This document shows, piece by piece, positions 1-7,955 of a stretch of 64,000 nt of DNA (positions are counted from its first letter, which is position 1; the number at the start of each line of letters is the position of its first letter). Both the position numbers and the translations under genes were made by a program. The DNA is from Qipengyuania atrilutea (GTDB lineage Bacteria > Pseudomonadota > Alphaproteobacteria > Sphingomonadales > Sphingomonadaceae), in contig NZ_JABWGV010000001.1 of assembly GCF_013370205.1 (NCBI RefSeq), positions 434,001 through 498,000 of the forward strand, in the 5' to 3' direction. The notes beneath the pieces were generated by a model. That model had not been told where the DNA came from. It worked only from the letters and a program-made list of their open reading frames with translations, and did not search any database.

Positions 1-324
1 GTCGGCCTTACGGAAGCTAAGGCGAAGGAAGCGGGCTACGAGATAAAGACCGGCATCTTCCCCTTCATCGGCAACGGCAAGGCGATTGCGCTCGGCGAAG
101 CGGAAGGTTTCACCAAGACAGTGTTCGACGCGAAGACCGGCGAGCTTCTCGGCGCGCATATGGTTGGCGCTGAAGTGACCGAGATGATCCAGGGCTACGT
201 CATCGGCAAGACACTCGAGACGACCGAAGCCGAACTGATGCAGACCGTGTTCCCGCATCCGACGATCTCCGAATCGATGCACGAAAGCGTGCTCGCGAGT
301 TACGGAAAGGCGTTGCACATCTGA
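1..324 (+). CDS. lpdA: Dihydrolipoyl dehydrogenase (E3), C-terminal part
   Basis: The first 107 codons read through in frame 1 from the window edge to TGA, so the gene is cut by the window. The fragment is the dimerisation domain of a flavoprotein disulfide reductase. It carries the active-site HPT-x-SE motif (His86, Pro87, Glu91 of the fragment), whose His-Glu pair acts as the base for dihydrolipoamide oxidation at the partner subunit. The ending with GKALHI is typical of alphaproteobacterial dihydrolipoyl dehydrogenases. It would supply E3 to the pyruvate and 2-oxoglutarate dehydrogenase complexes in the cytoplasm. pdhA and pdhB are in this window but about 32 kb away. FAD and NAD domains lie outside the window, so the choice between lipoamide and mercury/glutathione reductase rests on the tail only. 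Confidence 0.9.
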   Translation, partial: VGLTEAKAKEAGYEIKTGIFPFIGNGKAIALGEAEGFTKTVFDAKTGELLGAHMVGAEVTEMIQGYVIGKTLETTEAELMQTVFPHPTISESMHESVLASYGKALHI

Positions 325-330
325 AACGGG

Positions 331-362
331 CGAGCGGTATGGCGCTGTCCGCCATCCGCTCG
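331..362 (+). terminator. Strong hairpin after lpdA, probable terminator
   Basis: Seven nucleotides after the lpdA stop is a near-perfect stem: CGAGCGG (331-337) pairs with CCGCTCG (356-362), and ATGGCG (339-344) with CGCCAT (350-355). Together they give 13 pairs, one bulged T and a five-base loop. There is no T-run behind it, so it may work as an RNA-stabilising 3' end or need Rho. Confidence 0.6.
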
Positions 363-422
363 TCGCAAACGCGGGAAACCGCCAAGGCTTCAGGGCGTTA
401 ACCCTATTATAGGAGAGACGCC

Positions 423-635
423 ATGGAATACGAAATTAGCGATCAGCCGCAGGGCGGACGCGATGCTTTGGAAGCCGATCGTACTGCCGGTCTTCCCGGT
501 TACGAAGATGGGTTGAACAATGAGTCTTCGGTCGATGCGGAAGACTACCCCGAGGATGAGCGCGAAGATGCATCGCTCGTGCAAAAGAACAAGAAGCGCG
601 AAGCGGAGAAATCGGCGGAGAAGCAGCCGAGCTGA
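423..635 (+). CDS. Small acidic hydrophilic protein, unknown function
   Basis: A 70-residue ORF follows a clear ribosome binding site (GGAGAG, 7 bases before the ATG). The product is very hydrophilic and low in complexity: an acidic middle (EDYPEDEREDA, about residues 40-50) and a Lys/Glu-rich tail (KKREAEKSAEKQ). It has no membrane segment, cysteine or recognisable motif. It stands alone between lpdA and a tRNA gene. The good Shine-Dalgarno and lack of a competing frame make it likely to be translated. I do not recognise a family, and the composition suggests an intrinsically disordered protein. Confidence 0.6.
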   Translation: MEYEISDQPQGGRDALEADRTAGLPGYEDGLNNESSVDAEDYPEDEREDASLVQKNKKREAEKSAEKQPS

Positions 636-651
636 CCATCGCTGGGAAAGG

Positions 652-741
652 TGGCGGACAGGGTGGGATTCGAACCCACGAAGGGCTTGCACCCTTGCCG
701 GTTTTCAAGACCGGTGCATTCAACCGCTCTGCCACCTGTCC
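652..741 (-). tRNA. tRNA-Ser(TGA)
   Basis: On the minus strand a 90-nt tRNA can be folded with acceptor GGACAGG/CCTGTCC, discriminator G and an encoded CCA end at 652-654. The T-loop GTTCGAATCC is intact. The anticodon stem CCGGT/ACCGG encloses loop CTTGAAA, giving anticodon TGA (UCN serine codons). The long variable arm (about 15 nt) is the class II feature expected of tRNA-Ser. Confidence 0.95.
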
Positions 742-844
742 GCGCGCTCGCTGCGCTAGGGAAGCTGGCGCGGTTTGTCACGGGGGTAAGATCGACGGCA
801 CAAAAATCACTTGCGGTTCAGAGGCGATCTGACATTTGAGAACC

Positions 845-1861
845 ATGCCGAAATTCCTGAAAAGCTTCCTCGCCGTTCTGCTAGTCACCGCGCCGGTCGG
901 CGCCTCTGCGCAGGACCTGTCGTTCGACGCCTACCTGCAAGTTCTGAAGGCTCAGGCCCGCGCCGAAGGGGTTAGCGAGCAGACTATCGCTTTGATGACG
1001 GACGGGCTTGCGCCCAGCCAGCGGGTGATCGAACTCGATCAGGCGCAGCCCGGTTCGCCTTCGCGCCCCGGCGTCTTTCCATCGGTACAGAACTATATCG
1101 ACCGCCATGTCGACAGTGCCCGCATCTCAGGCGGCCGCGATGTCTACCGGTCCTCGCAGCCGATTATCCGCAGGATCGAGGCCGAATACGGCGTACCGGG
1201 CCAGATCCTTACGGCGATCTGGGGGCACGAAACGGCTTACGGCAATGTGACCGGTGGTTTCGATCTGGCGCAGGCACTGGCCACTCTGGCTTGGGAGGGC
1301 CGCCGGCGCGAACTTTTCGCAAACGAGTTCGTCTCGCTGCTCAAGATCGCCGACCGCGGTTTTCCGAAGTCGCAGTTGCAGGGCAGCTGGGCGGGCGCCT
1401 TTGGCAATCCACAGTTCCTCCCCAGCGTCTATCTGCGGTTAGCGAAGGATGGTGACGGCGATGGCCGCGCCGACCTCTACAACAGCAAGGCGGACACGCT
1501 TGCGTCGATCGCAAACTACTTCCGCGATGCCGGATGGCGCACCGGCCAGCCTTGGGGCGTCCGCGCCGCGGTTCCGGCGGGCCTCGACATCGACAGCATG
1601 GCGAGCGAAATTGCCGCCCCGGTTTGTCCGCGCGTTCACCAACGGCATTCCGAGTTCAAGACCGTCGCAGAATGGCGCGCGCTCGGTGTCCGCCCGCTGC
1701 AACCGATCGGAGAGGACGTCATGGCGTTCCTGTTCCAGCCCGACGGCGCGGGAACGCCCGCCTATCTGCTGACCGGCAATTACCGCGTCATTCTCGAATA
1801 CAACTGCTCCAATTACTACGCCATGAGCGTAGGCCTACTCGCCGACGCCATCGCTCCGTGA
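845..1861 (+). CDS. Lytic murein transglycosylase, MltB (SLT_2) family
   Basis: The enzyme cleaves the MurNAc-GlcNAc bond of peptidoglycan with 1,6-anhydro ring formation in the periplasm. From ATG 845 the protein has 338 residues. Residues 1-22 form a signal peptide ending ASA-Q. The SLT_2 domain follows, with catalytic Glu129 in IWGHETAYG and the family signature GSWAGAFGNPQFLP. A C-terminal peptidoglycan-binding domain is absent, so this is the short, soluble MltB type. TTG at 836 is an in-frame alternative start, but ATG gives the normal signal peptide. The stop overlaps or closely precedes a D-Ala-D-Ala carboxypeptidase gene, so two cell-wall hydrolases are co-transcribed. Confidence 0.88.
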   Translation: MPKFLKSFLAVLLVTAPVGASAQDLSFDAYLQVLKAQARAEGVSEQTIALMTDGLAPSQRVIELDQAQPGSPSRPGVFPSVQNYIDRHVDSARISGGRDVYRSSQPIIRRIEAEYGVPGQILTAIWGHETAYGNVTGGFDLAQALATLAWEGRRRELFANEFVSLLKIADRGFPKSQLQGSWAGAFGNPQFLPSVYLRLAKDGDGDGRADLYNSKADTLASIANYFRDAGWRTGQPWGVRAAVPAGLDIDSMASEIAAPVCPRVHQRHSEFKTVAEWRALGVRPLQPIGEDVMAFLFQPDGAGTPAYLLTGNYRVILEYNCSNYYAMSVGLLADAIAP

Positions 1862-1887
1862 ACAAAGCGGGACGGGAAAGCATATTC

Positions 1888-3069
1888 GTGAAACAGGTTC
1901 GCAAGGCTCGTTTGCGCTTCGGTCTTGCCGGAGTGCTGCTTTCAGCGGCAATCCAGGCTACCGCACAGCAGGACGCCGAGACGCAACTTCCCGAACCTCC
2001 GGCAGCGGAAGCCGCCCCGATTGCAATGCTTTACGACATGAACAGCCGCCAGACGCTGTTCTCGCGGGAAGTCGACCGGCGGTTCGCGCCCGCATCGATC
2101 ACCAAGGTCATGACGACGTTCGTCGCGTTCGGCAAAATGCAGGAAGGCGAGCTAGACCCGAGACAGCGGTTTTCCGTTCGTCCCGAGACATTCAAGAAGT
2201 GGAACCGCGTCGGCTCGACCATGTTCCTAGCGCACGACGACAAGCCGACCGTAAACCAGCTGCTGCACGGCATCACGACGGTCTCGGCCAACGACGGATC
2301 GGTCGTATTGGCGGAAGGCGCGGCGGGGTCCCTGCCTAAATGGCTCAACGAAATGAACGCCGCTGCACAAAGGATCGGGATGGAGGACAGCCACTTCGGA
2401 TCGCCGAACGGCTTTCCTGACGAAGGCCGCACCTTCACCACCGCCCATGACCTCGTGACGCTCGGCACGCGTCTTATCCGCGACTATCCGCATCACTATC
2501 AACGCTACTACGGCAAGCGGCAGATGCGCTACGGCGGCATCACTCAGAACAATCACGATCCGATTACCGGGCGCCTGTTCGGGGCAGACGGTATCAAGAC
2601 CGGCTTTACCAACCAGGCGGGATACGGCTTCCTAGGTTCGGCGATGCGGAACGGCAGACGGCTCGTGATGGTGGTTGCAGGAAGCGACCGGGGATGGGTA
2701 CGCAACGAGGCGGCCCGTGATCTCATCGAGTGGGGCTTTACGAATTTCGACGTCCGGCGCCTGTTCGCACGCGGCGAGACGGTCACCACCATTCCGGTCC
2801 AGAACGGAAGCCTGCGCGATCTACCCCTAATAGCCGAAGACGGCGTCGCGGTAAGCGTACTGAAGGACTGGAACGCGGAGCCGGAGATGACCCTGCGCTT
2901 CGAAGGACCCGCGGTCGCACCGATCAAAGCAGGCGAACCGGTTGCGGAGCTTGTCATCACTTCGACCGGTACGGGTGACGCGCGCATTCCCCTCGTCGCC
3001 GCGCAGGACGTGGCCGAGGCGAACGTCGCGCAGCGTATCCGCAACGGGTTTCTGTCGTGGGTGGACTGA
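1888..3069 (+). CDS. dacC: D-alanyl-D-alanine carboxypeptidase (PBP5/6 type)
   Basis: This penicillin-binding protein removes the terminal D-Ala of peptidoglycan stem peptides. From GTG 1888 it has 393 residues: a signal peptide (1-27, ending ATAQ), then the serine peptidase S11 fold with SITK (Ser70, Lys73), SAN (133-135) and KTG (237-239). A C-terminal beta domain follows (about 300-393). I chose GTG 1888 because GGGAAAG lies 7 bases upstream. A GTG at 1858 overlapping the mltB-like stop is the alternative. The reading frame continues far upstream, but that part is a shadow of the transglycosylase gene. The 3' end overlaps tmk by 13 bp. The symbol is approximate, since dacA and dacC cannot be told apart here. 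Confidence 0.88.
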   Translation: MKQVRKARLRFGLAGVLLSAAIQATAQQDAETQLPEPPAAEAAPIAMLYDMNSRQTLFSREVDRRFAPASITKVMTTFVAFGKMQEGELDPRQRFSVRPETFKKWNRVGSTMFLAHDDKPTVNQLLHGITTVSANDGSVVLAEGAAGSLPKWLNEMNAAAQRIGMEDSHFGSPNGFPDEGRTFTTAHDLVTLGTRLIRDYPHHYQRYYGKRQMRYGGITQNNHDPITGRLFGADGIKTGFTNQAGYGFLGSAMRNGRRLVMVVAGSDRGWVRNEAARDLIEWGFTNFDVRRLFARGETVTTIPVQNGSLRDLPLIAEDGVAVSVLKDWNAEPEMTLRFEGPAVAPIKAGEPVAELVITSTGTGDARIPLVAAQDVAEANVAQRIRNGFLSWVD

Positions 3070-3704
3070 CCCGCGGCAAATTCATCGCGTTCGAGGGCGG
3101 AGAGGGCTGCGGCAAATCGACGCAGGCGAAGATGCTCGCTGCGTGGCTCGACCGGAACGGCAAAGAGGTAATCCTGACCCGCGAACCGGGCGGAACACCG
3201 CGTGCCGAGGCCATCCGTTCGCTCTTACTCGATCCGCCCGAAGGCAGCTGGTTGCCGGAGGCGGAAGCGCTACTGTTTGCAGCAGCCCGCTCGGACCATG
3301 TCGGCCAGCTCATCCTGCCGGCGTTAGAACGAGGGACCTGGGTCGTGTGCGACCGCTTCGTCGATTCGAGCCGCGCCTATCAGGGCTACGCCGGAAAACT
3401 GGGTGACGAGGCGATAAACCAGCTTCACGAGTTCGGATCCGCCGGACTGCTTCCCGATCTGACGCTGCTTCTCGAAGTTGACGCCGCGAGCGCTGCAAGC
3501 CGCGCTACCGCGAGAGACAGGGGCAAGGCTGATGCGATCGGCGGACGGGACGATGCCTACCACGCCGGGGTGGCGGCGGGCTTCAAGGCGATCACGCAGC
3601 GAGACCCCGAGCGGTTTCGAACTATCGACGGAAGCGGTTCTCCGGACGAGGTTCATGATCGCATCGTCGCCGCGGTCGCGCCCCTTACGAAAGGCACGCA
3701 CTGA
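3057..3704 (+). CDS. tmk: Thymidylate kinase
   Basis: Tmk phosphorylates dTMP to dTDP with ATP, feeding dTTP synthesis. The 215-residue protein has the P-loop GGEGCGKST at 14-22, the TREPGGTP motif, and the dTMP-binding DRF-x-DSSRAYQG segment. The start is GTG 3057 inside the last codons of the carboxypeptidase gene, the only start that retains the first beta strand (GKFIAFEGGEG). The stop overlaps the holB ATG as TGATG, implying translational coupling. The tmk-holB pairing is a common bacterial arrangement. Confidence 0.96.
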   Translation: MGGLTRGKFIAFEGGEGCGKSTQAKMLAAWLDRNGKEVILTREPGGTPRAEAIRSLLLDPPEGSWLPEAEALLFAAARSDHVGQLILPALERGTWVVCDRFVDSSRAYQGYAGKLGDEAINQLHEFGSAGLLPDLTLLLEVDAASAASRATARDRGKADAIGGRDDAYHAGVAAGFKAITQRDPERFRTIDGSGSPDEVHDRIVAAVAPLTKGTH

Positions 3705-4654
3705 TGCTGGTCGGGCATGAAGCCGCGTGGAAGGCATGGAACAGCGCCACGACCTCGGACCGGATGCACCACGCGTGGCTACTCACGGGCCGGCGTGGGG
3801 TGGGAAAGATGCACTTTGCCGAGGCGGCAGCGCAGCGCCTGCTCGAAACGGACCGTCCTGCAGCCGATCATCCGGACATCATCGTGCTTACCCACCTGCC
3901 GAAGGACGACAAGGAAGACAAGAAGCGCGCGGAAGGCAAACCCTACGAATTGAAGCGCAATATCGCGATCCAGCAAATCCGCACGATGCAGGTTGCGCTG
4001 ACGAAGCGACCGACGCTCGGCGACAGGCGGGTGGTCATTATCGATCCTGCCGATGACATGGAACGCAACGCCTCCAATGCACTGCTTAAAAGCCTGGAAG
4101 AGCCGCCGCGGGGCTGTACCTTCATCCTCATATCGCATCATCCCGCGCGGCTGCTGCCCACGATCCGCTCGCGCTGCCGGACCCTGCGGTTTCCGCCGCT
4201 AGGCAATGAGCAGCTGGCTGCCCTGCTGCGCCGCGAGTGTCCCCAAGAGGACGAAGGTGCGATCAGCGAGGCGATTGCCGCTGCCGGTGGGTCGCCCGGT
4301 TTTGCGATAAGCTTTCTCGCGCTCGACCTCGCCAAGGCGGCTGCGGTGATGCGCGACATAGCTGGGAGTGGCGACGAGAGTTTTGCTCTTCATGCAAAGC
4401 TCGCCGGCATCCTCGGCAGTCGTCCCGATCGTGCGAAACTTCAGGCGGCTCTCGAAGTCGCGCGCCGCACGCTGGCGGACGGCATCATCGCCTCCGGCGG
4501 GCGGGGCGCCGATGCCGGAGCGCAAGCTCATGAGGAACTGACGCAGCTCGAAAACGAACTGGCGACTTACAACTACGATGCCGGTCTGCTCGTTATGCAA
4601 ATCGGAACCTTGCTCGCCCGGACTGCGGCATCTACCAAGCGCTCCTATGCCTGA
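3704..4654 (+). CDS. holB: DNA polymerase III delta' subunit
   Basis: Delta' is the rigid arm of the clamp loader that places the beta sliding clamp on DNA. The 316-residue protein shows the AAA+ start (HHAWLLTGRRGVGKM) with a P-loop ending GK-M instead of GK-S/T, as expected because delta' does not bind ATP. It also has the sensor segment NASNALLKSLEEPP and the SRCRTLRF motif containing the clamp-loader SRC. The C-terminal collar domain is short. It overlaps tmk (TGATG) and runs 8 bp into metG, so it sits within one translationally coupled operon. Confidence 0.93.
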   Translation: MLVGHEAAWKAWNSATTSDRMHHAWLLTGRRGVGKMHFAEAAAQRLLETDRPAADHPDIIVLTHLPKDDKEDKKRAEGKPYELKRNIAIQQIRTMQVALTKRPTLGDRRVVIIDPADDMERNASNALLKSLEEPPRGCTFILISHHPARLLPTIRSRCRTLRFPPLGNEQLAALLRRECPQEDEGAISEAIAAAGGSPGFAISFLALDLAKAAAVMRDIAGSGDESFALHAKLAGILGSRPDRAKLQAALEVARRTLADGIIASGGRGADAGAQAHEELTQLENELATYNYDAGLLVMQIGTLLARTAASTKRSYA

Positions 4655-6218
4655 GCCAACCTCACCCTACTACGTCACGACGGCGATCAGTTACCCGAAC
4701 GGTCCGCCTCATATCGGCCATGCCTATGAAGCGATTGCTGCGGATGTCATCGCGCGGTTCCAGCGCGCGCAGGGCAGAGAGGTGCGATTCCAGACCGGGA
4801 CCGACGAGCACGGCCTGAAGATGGCACGAAAGGCGGAGGAGCAAGGCAAGACCGCTCGCGAGCTCGCCGACGAAATGTCTCATCGCTTCAGAACGATGTG
4901 CGACGCACTTGACGTAAAGTACGACCGTTTCATTCGAACCGTTGAAGAAGACCACCACCGTGCCAGCCAAGCGCTGTGGCAGGCAATGGAAGCGAAGGGC
5001 GATCTGTATCTTGATCGGTACGAAGGTTGGTACTCGGTCCGGGACGAGGCTTTTTACGACGAAAGCGAACTGGCCGAAGGTGAGGGGGGCGAGAAGCTTT
5101 CCCCGCAAGGTACACCTGTCGAATGGACGGTCGAGGAAAGCTGGTTCTTCCGCCTGTCGAACTACGGACAGGCGCTGCTCGAACTTTACGATACCAATCC
5201 GTCTTTCCTGAAGCCGGATAGCCGGCGGAACGAGATGCGTGCCTTCGTATCGGGCGGTCTGCGCGATCTTTCGATCAGCCGGACAAGCTTCGACTGGGGC
5301 GTGCCCGTACCCGGTAGCGACGATCACGTGATGTACGTCTGGGTCGACGCGCTGACGAATTACCTGACAGGGCTCGGCTATCCGGACGAAACGGAGAACA
5401 TGGCGAAGTTCTGGCCTGCCGACCTGCATTTGATCGGCAAGGACATAGTTCGCTTTCACGCGGTTTACTGGCCGGCGTTCCTGATGAGTGCTGGCCTGCC
5501 GCTGCCCAAACAGGTTTTCGGGCATGGCTTCGTACTGAACCGCGGGCAAAAGGAGTCCAAGTCGCTCGGCAACGTCACCGATCCCCTTGAACTGGCGGAC
5601 CGGTTCGGTGTGGATGCGCTGCGCTATTTCCTCCTGCGTGAAGTGCATTTCGGCCAGGACGGCAGCTATTCGGCCGAAGCGATCGTGACCCGCGTAAACG
5701 CCGAGCTTGCGAACGGGTTCGGCAATCTGGCGCAGAGAACTCTGTCAATGATTTTCAAGAACATGGACGGTAAGGTTCAGCCCGTTTCCGAACCGTCCGA
5801 AGCGGACCGGACACTGATGGACGAGGTCTGTTTGTCTATCGATACGCTGCAGGAAAAATTCGCCGCTCTTTCTTTCAGCGAAGGGCTGGAGGCTTGGATG
5901 CGGGCGGTTTTCGCATGCAACCAATATGTCGACGAGCAAGCTCCCTGGTCGCTCAAGAAGACCGATCCGGCGCGGATGGTAGCGGTGCTGATGACGTTGC
6001 TCGATCAGGTGCGCCGCCTTGCAATCGCTTTGCGTCCGGTCGTACCGTCATCGTGCGATCGGATGCTGGACCAAATGAAGGTCGCAGCGGACGCGCGGCT
6101 CTACGCCAATGTTGCCACCGACTGGCTAGCTGCGGCAGCGTCCGAAGGGATTGTTCTCGAAAAGCCGGAAGGGGTATTCCCGCGCCTTGAGCAACCTGAG
6201 GAAGAAGCGGCGGCATGA
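4647..6218 (+). CDS. metG: Methionyl-tRNA synthetase
   Basis: MetG charges tRNA-Met. ATG 4647, overlapping the end of holB, gives 523 residues. The class I signature is HIGH at 22-25 (PPHIGHAYEAI). The second signature reads KESKS at 302-306 (NRGQKESKSLGN) where KMSKS is usual, so Met is replaced by Glu while both lysines and serines are kept. No zinc knuckle and no C-terminal tRNA-binding (EMAP-like) domain is seen, placing it in the short MetG group common in alphaproteobacteria. The reading frame extends upstream of 4647, but that part overlaps holB. It overlaps tatD by 4 bp. Confidence 0.96.
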   Translation: MPEPTSPYYVTTAISYPNGPPHIGHAYEAIAADVIARFQRAQGREVRFQTGTDEHGLKMARKAEEQGKTARELADEMSHRFRTMCDALDVKYDRFIRTVEEDHHRASQALWQAMEAKGDLYLDRYEGWYSVRDEAFYDESELAEGEGGEKLSPQGTPVEWTVEESWFFRLSNYGQALLELYDTNPSFLKPDSRRNEMRAFVSGGLRDLSISRTSFDWGVPVPGSDDHVMYVWVDALTNYLTGLGYPDETENMAKFWPADLHLIGKDIVRFHAVYWPAFLMSAGLPLPKQVFGHGFVLNRGQKESKSLGNVTDPLELADRFGVDALRYFLLREVHFGQDGSYSAEAIVTRVNAELANGFGNLAQRTLSMIFKNMDGKVQPVSEPSEADRTLMDEVCLSIDTLQEKFAALSFSEGLEAWMRAVFACNQYVDEQAPWSLKKTDPARMVAVLMTLLDQVRRLAIALRPVVPSSCDRMLDQMKVAADARLYANVATDWLAAAASEGIVLEKPEGVFPRLEQPEEEAAA

Positions 6219-6988
6219 TCGACAGCCATTGTCACCTTCAATACAAGGGGATCGTCGAACAGCAGGCTGACGTCCTTGACCGTGCGCGCGAAGCGGGCGT
6301 CCGCGGCTTCCTGAATATCTCCACCAAGCGTAGCGAGTGGACCGACGTTACCGCGACCGCCTCACGGGAACGCGATGTCTGGGCGAGTGTCGGCATTCAC
6401 CCGCACGAGGCCGATGCGCATACCGACCTGACCGAGGACGCGCTGTACGATGCGGCCAGCCAAACGCACGTGATCGGGATCGGGGAAACCGGGCTCGATT
6501 ATTATTACGAGCATTCCGACCGCGAAGCACAGAAGGAGCTGTTCCGCCGGCATATCTCGGTCGCGCGCAAACTGTCTTTACCGGTTATTATCCATGCGCG
6601 CGACGCCGAGGAAGATACGCTCGAGATTCTTGATGACGAAATGGGTAAGGGCGTCTTTCCCGCGTTGATCCATTGTTTCACCGCATCGCAGGGTTTTGGT
6701 GACGAAGTGCTCCGGCTGGGCCTGTCGATCTCAATTTCGGGCATCGTAACTTTCAAGAACGCCAAGGACTTGCAAGCGGTAGCGAAGACGATTCCGAAGG
6801 ATAGGCTGCTGATCGAAACGGACAGCCCTTTCCTTGCGCCCGTGCCGAAGCGCGGCAAGACGTGTGAGCCTGCTTACGTTGCGCATACGGCGGCGTTCCT
6901 CGCGGATTTGCGCGGCGAACCGGTCGATGCATTGACGGATTACACGACGAGCAATTTCTTCTCGCTATTCAGCAAGGCCGCGGCTTGA
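6215..6988 (+). CDS. tatD: TatD family metal-dependent hydrolase (DNase)
   Basis: TatD-family enzymes are TIM-barrel metallo-hydrolases with 3'-5' exonuclease activity. The 257-residue protein has the metal ligands of the first strand (DSHCHL, His5 and His7), the conserved GIGETGLDYYY and IIHARDAEEDTL blocks, HCFTAS, and IETDSPFLAPVP near the C-terminus. It overlaps metG through ATGA at its start and the MBL gene at its end. The metG-tatD-MBL order is common in alphaproteobacteria. YcfH-type and TatD-type members cannot be separated from the sequence alone. Confidence 0.92.
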   Translation: MIDSHCHLQYKGIVEQQADVLDRAREAGVRGFLNISTKRSEWTDVTATASRERDVWASVGIHPHEADAHTDLTEDALYDAASQTHVIGIGETGLDYYYEHSDREAQKELFRRHISVARKLSLPVIIHARDAEEDTLEILDDEMGKGVFPALIHCFTASQGFGDEVLRLGLSISISGIVTFKNAKDLQAVAKTIPKDRLLIETDSPFLAPVPKRGKTCEPAYVAHTAAFLADLRGEPVDALTDYTTSNFFSLFSKAAA

Positions 6989-7752
6989 AACTCATCATGC
7001 TCGGATCGGGAACCTCCACCGGGGTTCCACGGGTCGGCGGCGACTGGGGTCTGTGCGATCCGTTCAATCCGCGCAATCGGCGCAGTCGGGTCTCGATCAT
7101 AGTTGAGAGCGACAGCGGGCAGCGTGTCCTTGTCGACACTTCACCCGATCTCCGGCACCAGTTGCTCGCGAACCAGATCGACCGGATCGATGCCGTCCTG
7201 TGGACGCATGATCATGCCGACCACTGTCACGGGATCGATGATCTCAGGGTCATGCGCTTCGACAGAAGCAATCCTCTGCCGGGCTATGCGAGTGCGGAAT
7301 GCGCAAAGCGGCTGCGCAAGCGCTTCGATTACGTATTTGCTGGGCAATACGGGTATCCGACCATCGTGGACCTTAAGACCTTGGACGAGCTGCGATTGCT
7401 CGCCGGCTTTTCGGTTAGGCACTGCGAAATGCCGCATGGCGGAATGACCAGTACCGGCTACGTGCTCGATGATGGCCAGAAAACAATAGGTTACGCAACG
7501 GACTTCGGAGAGATTACCGAAGAGATGTTGGCGGTGTTTGCTAACGTAGATCTGCTTGTCTGTGATTGTCTTCGCCGCAAACCGCACCCGACGCACGCGC
7601 ATCTCGATTTAAGCTTGGAACTGGCAAAGCGCTGCAAGATCGACCGGGTCGTTCTGACACATCTCGACAAGAGCATGGATTACGCGGACCTCAGCGCGCA
7701 AGTTCCGGACGGCGTTCAGGTGGGGTACGACGGTTTGAGGCTGGAGGTATGA
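6985..7752 (+). CDS. MBL-fold metallohydrolase, PhnP-like
   Basis: This is a metallo-beta-lactamase-fold phosphodiesterase-type protein of 255 residues. The zinc motif is H75-D-H-A-D-H80 (WTHDHADHCHGIDDLR), followed by the glycine-rich N-terminal GSGTSTGVPRVG that typifies the PhnP/RNase Z-like branch, and a late GYATDFGE and THLDKSMDY. The start is TTG 6985, overlapping the tatD stop as TTGA. ATG 6997 would remove the first beta strand. PhnP acts on cyclic phosphoribosyl phosphate in phosphonate breakdown, but no phosphonate genes are near, so the substrate here is unknown. Confidence 0.85.
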   Translation: MKLIMLGSGTSTGVPRVGGDWGLCDPFNPRNRRSRVSIIVESDSGQRVLVDTSPDLRHQLLANQIDRIDAVLWTHDHADHCHGIDDLRVMRFDRSNPLPGYASAECAKRLRKRFDYVFAGQYGYPTIVDLKTLDELRLLAGFSVRHCEMPHGGMTSTGYVLDDGQKTIGYATDFGEITEEMLAVFANVDLLVCDCLRRKPHPTHAHLDLSLELAKRCKIDRVVLTHLDKSMDYADLSAQVPDGVQVGYDGLRLEV

Positions 7753-7919
7753 ACGAACACAACATCGTCTCGCTGGTTTCGCTGGTCGGATTTCTGATCC
7801 TGGCAGTCAGCGCATTGGGTGCACACCGATTATCGCTCAAGAAGAGTGTGATCATGGCGCTCGGTTGGGCGGCAATCTTCGCTATCGTCGTCCTGTTCAT
7901 CAGTCTCATCGCAGACTAG
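7749..7919 (+). CDS. Two-TM membrane micropeptide
   Basis: A 56-residue ORF begins with ATG overlapping the MBL gene stop (ATGA), with GGAGG 2 bases before the ATG at 7743-7747. It consists of two hydrophobic helices (about 7-24 and 33-53) separated by a short basic loop (HRLSLKKS). It has no catalytic motif. The coupling to the operon, a clean start and the stable hydrophobic pattern argue that it is real. Its function is unknown; a small inner-membrane modulator is plausible. Confidence 0.72.
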   Translation: MNEHNIVSLVSLVGFLILAVSALGAHRLSLKKSVIMALGWAAIFAIVVLFISLIAD

Positions 7920-7929
7920 CATTCTTTAC

Positions 7930-7943
7930 ATAATACATATTAT
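7930..7943. promoter_or_regulatory. AT-rich palindrome just upstream of mazG
   Basis: ATAATA (7930-7935) and TATTAT (7938-7943) form a perfect inverted repeat with a CA spacer, in an otherwise GC-rich region. It ends 12 bases before the mazG ATG. TATTAT could serve as a -10 element, which would make the transcript nearly leaderless; no Shine-Dalgarno is visible. It could also be a small operator. Confidence 0.35.
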
Positions 7944-7955
7944 CAGTTTTGCGTT

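Noticed and set aside
1534-1887. Upstream extension of the D-Ala-D-Ala carboxypeptidase frame
   Set aside because: Overlaps the murein transglycosylase in another frame and reads as arginine-rich shadow sequence. A signal peptide begins at 1888.
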